Below, piece by piece: positions 55,901-64,000 of a stretch of DNA of 64,000 nt. Source of the stretch: Gracilariopsis chorda. Taxonomy: Eukaryota; Rhodophyta; Florideophyceae; Gracilariales; Gracilariaceae. The stretch covers positions 1 through 64,000 of the forward strand of contig NBIV01000367.1 of assembly GCA_003194525.1 (NCBI GenBank), written 5' to 3'. A program made the position numbers and the translations under genes. The notes beneath the pieces were generated by a model. That model made no database searches. It was not told the DNA's origin and was given only the letters and a program-made list of their open reading frames with translations. Within the stretch, counting starts at the first letter, position 1, and each line of letters begins with the position of its first letter.

Positions 55901-56945
55901 TGCAGACGAGTGCATCTACACCGGAGAGGTACTGGGAGCGCTTGTGATCATTGCTCTTTATGTGGACGACTTGCTCATTGCGAGTCCAAGTATGGAGACA
56001 ATGAATCGCGTAAAGCGTGAACTGTCAAAACGTTTTCAGATGAAGGATCTCAGTGAAGCGCGCATGGTACTTGGGTTCGAGATCCATCGTGATCGATCCA
56101 AAAGACAGCTGTACCTGACACAGTCTGCATACACACGTAAGGTCTTAGAACGTTTTGGCATGTTGCAGTGCAAACCAATGGACACTCCCATCGACTCCGG
56201 TGCAGACCTCACTAAGGTAGAAGAGCCTCTAACGAACATCCCGTATCGCCAGGTGATCGGTTGTCTGATGTATCTCTCTGTTGGCACTCGACCGGACATC
56301 TCGTTTGCAGTGTCAAAGCTACCCAAGTATGTCGAGAAACCTGGAGAGACTCATTGGAAAGCGGTCAAGCGTGTTCTGCGTTACCTCAATGGCACTCGCT
56401 CCCTCGGACTTACTCATGGCACCACGACTGATACTCAGCTGTATGGATACGTAGACTCTGACTGGGCAGGTGATAAATCCAACCGCAAGTCCACCAGTGG
56501 GTATGTGTTCATGATGTGCGGTGCTCCTGTGTCTTGGAGCTCGCACCAACAGGAAGTAGTTGCATTGTCTAGCGCTGAAGCTGAGTATGTGAGTCTGTGC
56601 AGTGGGACGAAGGAAGCGATCTGGCTGAGACGACTGTGGAGTGGCATTGGCAACGCAAGTGGACTACACGTGGATGAGTCAGTGACGCTAATGGTTGAGC
56701 CCACAACTGTGTACGTGGACAACCAAGGTTGCATCGACCTTGCTCGAAATGGAGTTGTGAACAAGCGTACTAAGCACATTGATATTCGCTTTCACTTCAC
56801 CAGAGAGGCTCTACGCGACAAAGCCGTCCAGTTGCAGTACTGTTCCACGGAAGACATGGTTGCCGATATGCTGACGAAAGCGCTCGGTCGAGTTAAGCTG
56901 GCAAGGTTCCGCGGTGACTGTGGCTTGCTCCCCGTAGACCTTTGA
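52920..56945 (+). pseudogene. Copia-B5 gag-pol with three nonsense codons
   Basis: One frame of 1341 codons, exactly the B1 length, from ATG 52920. Premature stops: TAA at 53034-53036 (Ser in B1), TAG at 55005-55007 (Lys in B1) and TAG at 55458-55460 (Glu in B1). Knuckle, protease DSGATAHM, integrase residues, YVDDLLIAS and RNase H motifs are otherwise present, and the G7 run (54312-54318) is in frame. Only point changes separate it from a working copy, so it was inactivated recently. Confidence 0.93.
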
Positions 56946-56955
56946 AGTCAGTGAC

Positions 56956-56965
56956 AGAGGGGAAG
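56956..56965 (+). other. Polypurine tract of Copia-B5
   Basis: AGAGGGGAAG immediately before the 3' LTR. Confidence 0.8.
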
Positions 56966-57133
56966 TGTTGGCAGTAGTACCTGTGCTGTCACTGAAAACC
57001 AAATGTTCCGGGGAGCATGGGCTGTTTTAGAGGGTACCTCTGCAAAAGCGCATATGCGCGCGTGCGCGAACCAAACGTGAAACTGGCTTCTGATTGGCTA
57101 CTGCAAATGTACATATGCAACGTGGTGCGTACA
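56966..57133 (+). repeat. 3' LTR fragment of Copia-B5
   Basis: 168 bases from TGTTGGCAG, with intact palindrome GCGCATATGCGC (57048-57059) and CCAAT box. It is interrupted at GTACA by the Copia-C LTR. Confidence 0.92.
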
Positions 57134-57850
57134 TGTTGAAGTGTTGAACTCTACAAGTGGTCGAGTGCCTGGCCAACCCCCACAGAAGGTGTCAGCTTGG
57201 TCCAAAACCAAACCGTCAGGGGACGATGGGCACTTTTGGAGCCCCTCGCTCCAAAAGCGCATATGCGCCTCTGCTCAAACCCAACTTCAAATGGCAATGT
57301 GATTGGCTACCATTGTATACCGTACAAGTGTTATGGAGTGTATGGTACTGGATTGCGGATATGCACAAGTGGAGCAATGTGGTTGGTCCAAGTGTGCGCG
57401 CAATAGACGGTTGTGCTGCAATGCCGAAGATGCGAATGGGAGCTGTATTGGGTGATTTGGGACAATGTGCGTTTGCGGGCTGCGCGGAGGGGTTGGAGTG
57501 CCAGGATGGTTATTGTTGATTTTTTAGAGCTGGTTCCAGATCAAAGGACTGGCAATGGATTTGCCGCATTGATTGATTTAGTTATTTGAAATTGTGACCC
57601 TTTAGATTGTGCGCGGTTTTCGTGTACACCTGCACACACGAATAACGTGTAGTGTAATGGTGCAACCACCGCCGTCGCTTGCTGCGACGACGGTGAAGTG
57701 TGTGCGGTAGGGTATATGTAGATTGGCTTTGCCTGCTGTCCACTAAACTGGTCGACTAAGGCTGACAACCTTCCTTGTTTTATTTTCTTGTTTCTTCTTC
57801 CTCCCGTTGTTTCTTCCCTTTTGCTTTCATAACCCGCGTGGGTTGCAACA
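57134..57850 (+). repeat. 5' LTR of Copia-C1
   Basis: 717 bases, TGTTGAAGTG to GGTTGCAACA. It contains GCGCATATGCGC (57257-57268), GATTGGCTAC (57301-57310), a hairpin-forming CCGCCGTCG/CGACGACGG stretch, and a possible TATA (TATATG, 57713-57718). Confidence 0.92.
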
Positions 57851-57864
57851 GGTTATGGGCCCAG
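57851..57864 (+). other. Primer binding site of Copia-C1
   Basis: GGTTATGGGCCCAG directly after the LTR. Confidence 0.88.
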
Positions 57865-58637
57865 AGCGTCGACTTTTTGCAGACGTCGCGCTCTACTAAT
57901 ATCTCTTTGGATTCTACGAAGACTGGTTTTTCTTTCGCGCAGGTACGCGTTGCGTTACGAGCGAGCGAATCTTGTGGAAGTCGAGTGGCAGTGGTGAAAG
58001 TAGGCAAAGCGTTCAGAGACACCTTCTCTGGTAAGCCGACCTGCGCCTGTTCCGATCCCTGCTTCTTTGCTTCAGCGCACGAGGAAGACCGCGCTTTTTT
58101 CCGGCAAGCGACTAGAAGGGGTTAACTGGTGAAAGCTTATCGCGTCAGCTACTAGCCTCCCTTGGACGTCTCATACGGATTGTAAAGCCCCTCGCTCTGA
58201 AGTGCGCAGAGCAGGATTGGTCGCAGAAACCGCATCTCACCTGGAGAGAGTTACCAGGGACCAGAGGATTCGGATCTCTAGGGTAGCGGGGATAGTATCT
58301 CCTGCCAGTGCGCCCGTCTTAAGAAGTTTTATCTGTGTCCAGGCTCGTATCAGTACGTCCTGTGAGTATACTCTGGGCGTTGAGTACCCGAACTCTGCTT
58401 GTGATCGCGTACGAGACGCGTCTCGACAAGCGTAGTAGACTTGGTTACACGGTCTCCGCTGACGTTTTCGCTGTTGAGTGTTTGAGATTCTTCTCCGCTC
58501 CAGTTTTTCTGGTTCTTTGTGTAACAGAAGCCTTGAAATCCCTCTTTTGGCTTCAATACATTGCGTGGATATCACTATATTTGGCATCTACATAGTTGCT
58601 TTTGTTGCTTTTCTTTGGTTCTAGTCCCGTAGGAACC
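57865..58637 (+). other. 5' leader of Copia-C1 with structured module
   Basis: Hairpins GCTCTG/CAGAGC (58194-58212), AGAGG/TCTCT (58263-58279) and GGGGATA/TATCTCC (58288-58302), equivalent to those in Copia-A with pairing kept. No gene is seen. Confidence 0.8.
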
Positions 58638-61600
58638 ATGTCCGACTCCGAAGTTGAAACGGAATCTACATCTGGAATGAAAATTCCTCGTTTCCATGGT
58701 AAGAGTCGTGATGATTATATGCTGTGGCGTCACCGTCTCCGTGCTGCATGCCGTATTAATGGTGTGTGGAATGTCGCGAATCCCTCTGGGGTTCGATCTA
58801 CCACAGATATTTCAACTCAAGACACAACTACCGCAGGTAGTGGCACTGAAATAGCAACTCCCCGTATTATTGCGAAACGAGAAAAGGCTTGTGGTATCAT
58901 CATCTGTGCTCTTGGTGATGCTCCATTACGCGTAGTCATGGACGTGGATGATGATCCTGCACGTATGTTGCAACTCTTGGATGGACGTTATGCCTCCAAT
59001 AGGACTGTATCTAGGATTGCAGTGCAGGCACGATTGTTCCAAATGTCGTACAGCGGTGAGAACATGTCCAGCTATGTGGATCAATACACGGCATTGTTCG
59101 CTCAGTTAGACCGTATGGGCAAGGATGCTGCTATACCGGTGTCTCACAAGGCACCTATGCTACTTGCTTCCATTGATCCGAACAGTTCGTTGGAGTCCAC
59201 GGCTGCTGCACTCTGTACCAAGGACATATCGGAACTGACTTGGGACTATGTGGCAACCACTTTGATGGATGAGTACAATGCTCGTCTGGTCAGTTCTTCT
59301 ACTTCTGGACGCACGCGAAGTCGAAAGAAGAACAGAAGCAAAGGTTCTGGTGGTTCACGTGTGTCCCAAAACTCCAGTCACACTCACATCAGGGATGGAA
59401 GTGACTCTGATGATCGGCCAAGTACAACTGGTAGAGCATACGTGATGTCCACTAACCGGACTTATCACTGTGAATTCTGTGATCGTGATGGTCACACAAA
59501 GGACAGATGCCATGTGAATCCCGATAACCCAGATAATCAATTACCCAAAAGCATCCTGGAAAAGCTTAACATCAAATCGAAGAGCAAATCTGGGGCGTCC
59601 AAGTCTTGCAATAAGCCGGCTGGTAGTTCATCAAAGATTGAGTTTTGTGGTATGGCACTGGAAAAGTCTTCCATCGTACCTCCCGACAGTTGTGATATGA
59701 ACAACTATGCCGATAGTGGTCCTACATCACACCTTTTCCATTTGGTGTCTGCGTTTATTCCCGATTCTTTGCACAACGTAGAAACTCGAACCATCATGCT
59801 TGCCGACAATACTGAAGTATGTGCAACGCAGCGGGGTGACATATTATTGCCATTTGAGTACGCAAACCTACGATTGACTGATGTCCTGTTCGTTCCAGAA
59901 CTGGAATACAATTTGGTGTCCATAGGATGCTTGGCGGACAAGGGCATTGAATCTTTCTTTTGCTCAAGTGAAGTTCGTCTCACCTTGGAAAATGGGTTTG
60001 TAGTCGGCAGTGGCCATCGCGATCGACGCTCGGGGTTGTACACCTTACCCGATCCGATATTGCAAGGTACCAACCCAACCCCATCCTCGTCACCAACTAG
60101 TGGAGATCATTGCATGAAGACATCGGAGTTCAGTATTGCTAATCTATGGCATCGGCGACTTGTCCACATCAATGCGCGCGACCTCCAGTCAGTTTACAAA
60201 CATGCTGAAGGGGTGCCGAAGATGTCGGGAATGGAGGAGATATGCCGCCCGTGTATGCTTGGTAAGGCGCATAAACTTCCGTTCCCTGGCAAATACGACC
60301 GATAATCAGCCGTAGGTGAGGTGGTACACTCCGATATACTAGGAACCCTTGTACCTTCATTCCCACAAAGGTTTCAATATGCCTCTACCTTCCTTGACGA
60401 GCATTCAAGGTATGCACTCTTAGGCTTCATGACCCATAAAAGTGAAATTGCTGTTGTATTCGGTGCAGTTGAGCACAAGTTCCAGCAGCTTGGAGGAGTG
60501 GCCATTGCGAAAGTGCACTCGGATAATGCCCAGGAATATATTGCGTTGCAGCTGAACCCTGCCAACAATCTTCAAGACACTTTTCTCTCTCCTCCGTATA
60601 CTCCGGAACACAATGCAATAGCCGAGCGCATCAATCGCACTATGGAGGAAGCTGCTCGAGCTTTGCTCATACAGGCAAGTCTCCCAGAGTGCTTGTGGCC
60701 ATACGCATTAAAGCACGTCATACATGTTCCCAATAGGGTTTATCACTCAGCAACTGGAAGCAGCCCTTACCTTTTTATGACTGGTTCAAAACCATCCCTG
60801 AAGCATGTCAAAGTGCTTAGGTGTGCTGCGTTTGTGCTTAAAATGAAACCGGATACCAGGTTCGAGTCTCGTGCACTTGAGGGAGTGTATTTCCAGACTC
60901 TTGAGCATGTTGTGTATGATGTTTTAGTCAATGATAGTGATGAGATTCCACGCATTGTAAAGTCTCGGCATGTGACATTTGACGAGTCCAAGTTCCCTGG
61001 GGCACCATTTCTGGAACATTTTATGAGTGATGAAGGTGCATCAGATGATACTTATGAATGCACAGATCACTCTGAAATCGATACTGAGAGTGGTAGTATG
61101 GTTTCGGTGGACACTCCATTCGACATTGAGAGTGATACGGAACATATTGAATCCACTCCTATACCAACGGCACAGAGCATTGAAAGCGGTACCGATCATC
61201 CAGATGATAGCGAGCATACTTCTGGTGACGATTCGGACCCAGACAATTGTGGTGAGTATGCCCCAAGTGCTAGTCAACATACTTCGGACACTGATGTCTT
61301 ACCGGAATCTGAACCAGAACCACGCTATCCTCGCCGTACACGACGTGCACCAGCTAAGTGGTGGTACATGGCCGGTAGTGCAACGTCACAAATGGATATT
61401 ACTACCAGTGATGAACCTACTCTGGGAGAAGCACTGTCTTCCACACCACTTGAGCAGAGCCTTTGGAAGAGTGCCATTGATGAAGAACTGACATCTCTGG
61501 AGGAGAAGAACACTTGGGAGGAGGATGAATCACCTGCCTCTCAGTCTCTTCCTACTCATGTCATTTTAAACGTAAAGTGCGATGCCAAAGGATCGGTTGA

Positions 61601-62987
61601 TAGATTCAAGGCTAGGGTTGTGGCTGGTGGCAATCACCAGACATACGGGCAGAACTACATGGAGACATATGCGCCAGTAGTGCCATTTAGCCTGGTCCGC
61701 ATGTTCCTGTACGTCGCACTTTGTCTTCAGATGTATGTGGCTCAAGTAGATGTTAAGACTGCATTTCTCAACGGTGAGCTTAAAGAAGACGTGTGGGTGA
61801 TGTCGCCACGTGGTGTTCCCGGTCTGACCACAAAGTGCTATAAGTTAGTCAAGGCTATGTACGGTTTGAAACAGGCTCATCTAGCACGGCACACCAAGTT
61901 CAAAGCAGACATGAAGAGGTTGGGTTTTGAGGAACTACCCAGCGCACCGTGCGTATTCAAGCGAAAGGTTGGAGGTGGCATGTATGCCTACATACTCGTT
62001 TATGTGGACGACATTCTGGTGTTCACGCCAACGATGGAGCAACGGACTACGGTGTTGGAGGAGCTCAAAACACTCTATGACCTCAGAATTGAGAACCGAA
62101 TCACTCTGTACCTTGGCGTGGAGCTGTCATGGAAGATAGGTACAGCCGGACAACTCCTTGGTGTCAAGCTGGGACAGTCGCTGTATATTGAAAGTATACT
62201 TCGACGATTTGGTCTCCAGAACGCTAAGCCAGTACCTAGCCCTATGGTGGAGTGCTTCTTCACATCTCTAGCAATGGAGGAGGACAAATCACCAATGGAT
62301 GTGCAGTTGTACCAGCAGATGATCGGTTCTCTGCTGTACCTGGCACTACGTACTAGGTTGGATATACTTGCACCAGTTCTCATCCTGGCTCGTTTTTAGA
62401 GTGCTCCTACCGCTTGGTGTCACAAAGCTGTGAAGCGTGTGCTCAGGTACCTGTGTGGAACGCGACAGCATGGGCTATGCTACAGGCCTGGATCGCTAGA
62501 TCTGCATGGTTCTGTGGACTCTGACTACGCTGGAGATACTACGAGTCGGAAGTCGATGTCCGGGTATATCGTTAAACTTGGGTCAGCAACCTGCTGGTAT
62601 GGTGGTAGAAAACAAGCGTCCGTTGCGCTATCAACTGGTGAGGCGGAGTACTATGCTCTGACTTTGGCTGCACAGGAAGTGGTATGGGTTGCTCGTGTGC
62701 TACGGGAATGCAGCTTCGACATTAAACCTTTGGTTCCTCTACACTCTGACAACCAGTGCACATTGGAGTGGGCTGGTGGTGAAAGGTGTCCTTCTAGTCG
62801 TGCTAAGCACATTGATGTAAAGGTTCACTTCATCCGAGATCTAATAAGAGACAATTTGATTAGTGTTCAGTACGTCCCAAGTGAGCTGAATGATGGCGAT
62901 TTACTCACTAAGCCATTGGGACGTATGAGTGTTAATGCAATTCTCAAACGGCTTGGTCTTGGACAGGAACTCGAGGAGGAGTGTTGA
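58638..62987 (+). pseudogene. Copia-C1 gag-pol with two nonsense codons
   Basis: One frame of about 1449 codons from ATG 58638 (MSDSEVETES). Knuckle CEFCDRDGHTKDRC (~277). Protease DSGPTSHLF (~358), with Pro where A has Ala, which may harm the active site. Integrase HRRLVHINARDL, CRPCMLGKAH, HSDILG, HSDNAQEY and AERINR, with 33 residues between the last two as in A. RT has VDVKTAFLNG and YVDDILVF (~1121). RNase H has DSDYAGD, EAEYYAL and KHIDVKVHFIRD. Stops: TAA at 60303-60305 between the integrase zinc region and core, and TAG at 62397-62399 where A1 has Gln. The last stop is formed by LTR bases 4-6, as in Copia-A. Confidence 0.93.
62972..62981 (+). other. Polypurine tract of Copia-C1
   Basis: Purine run ending GAGGAGGAG next to the LTR, identical in form to Copia-A. 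Confidence 0.8.
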
Positions 62988-63705
62988 AGTGTTGAACTCT
63001 ACAAGTGGTCGAGTGCCTGGCCAACCCCCACAGAAGGTTTCAGCTTGGTCCAAAACCAAACCGTCAGGGGACGATGGGCACTTTTGGAGCCCCTCGCTCC
63101 AAAAGCACATATGCGCCTCTGCTCAAACCCAACTTCAAATGGCAATGTGATTGGCTACTGCAAAATGCTATATGCATTGTATAACGTACAAGTGTTATGG
63201 AGCGTATGGTACTGGATTGCGGATATGCACAAGTGGAGCAATGTGGTTGGTCCAAGTGTGCGCGCAGTAGACGGTTGTGCTGCAATGCCGAAGATGCGAA
63301 TGGGAGCTGTATTGGGTGATTTGGGACAATGTGCGTTTGTGGGCTGCGCTGAGGGGTTGGAGTGCCAGGATGGAAATTAATTGTTGATTTTTTAGAGCTG
63401 CTTCTAGATCAATGGACTGGCAATCGATTTGCTGCATTGATTTATTTCGTTATTTGAACTTGTGACCCTCTACATTGTGCGCACTTTTCGTGTACACCTG
63501 CACACACGAATACCGTGTAGTGTAAAGGTGTAACCACCGCCGTCGCCTGCTGCGACGACAGTGAAGTGTGTGCGGTAGGGTAGAGGCCTGCTGTCGAGTA
63601 AACTGGTCGACCAAGGCGGATTACCTTCCTTGTTGTATTTTCTTGTTTCTTCTTCCTCCCTTTCTTTCTTCCCTTTTGTTTTCATAACCCGCGTGGGTTG
63701 CGACA
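62982..63705 (+). repeat. Shared middle LTR of the Copia-C tandem
   Basis: 724 bases, similar to 57134-57850 but with the TATA-like region deleted (GGGTAGAGGCCTG) and the palindrome changed to GCACATATGCGC. It is 3' LTR to C1 and 5' LTR to C2. Confidence 0.92.
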
Positions 63706-64000
63706 GGTTATGGGCCCAGAGCGTCGACGTTTTGCAGACGTCGCGCTCTACTAATATCTCTTTGGCTTATCGCGTCAGCTACTAGCCTCCCTTGGACGTC
63801 TCGTACAGATTTTAAAGCCCCTCGCTTTGAAGTGCGCAGAGCAGGATTAGTCGCAGAAACTGCATCTCACCCGGAGAGAGTTACCAGAGACCGGAGGATT
63901 CGGACCTCTAGGTTAGCGGGGATAGTATCTCCTGCCAGTACGCCAGTATACTCTGGGCGTTGATTACCCGAACCCCGCCTGTGATCGCGTACGAGACAGG
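63706..64000 (+). mobile_element. Copia-C2, start of second tandem unit (continues past window)
   Basis: Primer site GGTTATGGGCCCAG at 63706-63719, then a leader shortened by about 215 bases after CTCTTTGG and by a second deletion before CAGTATACTC. The hairpin GCTTTG/CAGAGC (63824-63842, one G-T pair) and CGGAGG/CCTCTAGG survive. No coding region is reached. Confidence 0.9.

Larger units (their letters stand above)
50952..57133 (+). mobile_element. Copia-B5, nearly complete with nonsense codons
   Basis: Plus-strand element with 5' LTR, primer site, leader, full-length frame, polypurine tract and the first 168 bases of the 3' LTR, which is cut by Copia-C. It lies head-on against B4 and may be inserted in the B4 gag; the rest of B4 would then be expected to the right of the window. 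Confidence 0.93.
57134..63705 (+). mobile_element. Copia-C1, LTR-internal-LTR unit
   Basis: 6.57 kb, related to Copia-A by protein (by eye roughly two thirds identical) but with a distinct LTR. The 5' LTR is 57134-57850. The second LTR (62982-63705) is followed not by flanking DNA but by another primer site and leader, so the unit is part of a tandem array. Left flank GTACA; the right end of the array is outside the window. Confidence 0.93.

Noticed and set aside
1-64000. CRISPR arrays, bacterial operons or host genes
   Set aside because: All direct repeats are LTRs or copies of elements, and every long frame is assigned to copia or gypsy proteins apart from the antisense ORF inside gypsy G1.

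Overview
The window is eukaryotic repeat DNA. Every stretch I can read belongs to an LTR retrotransposon or a fragment of one, nested inside each other. I see no host gene, tRNA, rRNA, CRISPR array or prokaryotic operon. Three Ty1/copia groups (called here Copia-A, Copia-B and Copia-C, with C a divergent relative of A) and one 11.7-kb Ty3/gypsy element (G1) account for essentially all 64 kb. The copia elements use an internal (half-tRNA) initiator-Met primer site, GGTTATGGGCCCAG. The protein style (long single copia ORFs, oomycete-like gypsy gag-pol) suggests a filamentous protist such as an oomycete, but this is inference and the host could be another protist or early-diverging fungus.

Layout. 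1-6658: Copia-A1 on +, with an intact 1428-codon gag-pol. It is inserted in the reverse transcriptase of an older minus-strand copy, A2 (6659-8103 and 14927-17542). 8104-14926: Copia-B1 on -, complete, with an intact 1341-codon ORF, near-identical LTRs and a perfect 5-bp target duplication (CAATA), inserted in the A2 integrase. 17543-18336: a lone B LTR joining two different A copies. 18337-19796: leader and LTR of A4 plus a 48-bp leader scrap. 19797-34124: a direct duplication with an 8360-bp period. Each unit has an A LTR fused to a gag-protease-integrase fragment and then a minus-strand B element (B2, B3). 34125-34918: an oppositely oriented B LTR. 34919-35601 and 47291-47907: a decayed A7 copy split by gypsy G1 (35602-47290). 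47908-50951: B4 on -, truncated. 50952-57133: B5 on +, complete but with three nonsense codons. 57134-64000: Copia-C, arranged LTR-internal-LTR-internal and running off the window.

How the parts work. The intact copia ORFs encode Gag (CCHC knuckle), an aspartic protease, a DDE integrase, reverse transcriptase and RNase H in that order. Gypsy G1 has gag, then protease-RT-RNase H-integrase, then a chromodomain far downstream of the integrase. Its sense frames are broken, yet a 598-codon antisense ORF between pol and the 3' LTR is open.

The most interesting signals are: (1) G1 is crowded with short perfect hairpins in coding, linker and antisense parts alike; (2) the intact antisense ORF in G1; (3) a structured 5'-leader RNA shared by all three copia groups, with base-pair-preserving changes; (4) a shared LTR promoter module; (5) several junctions showing recombination between elements, including tandem units. 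Percentages and counts are by eye; no alignment or search was run.
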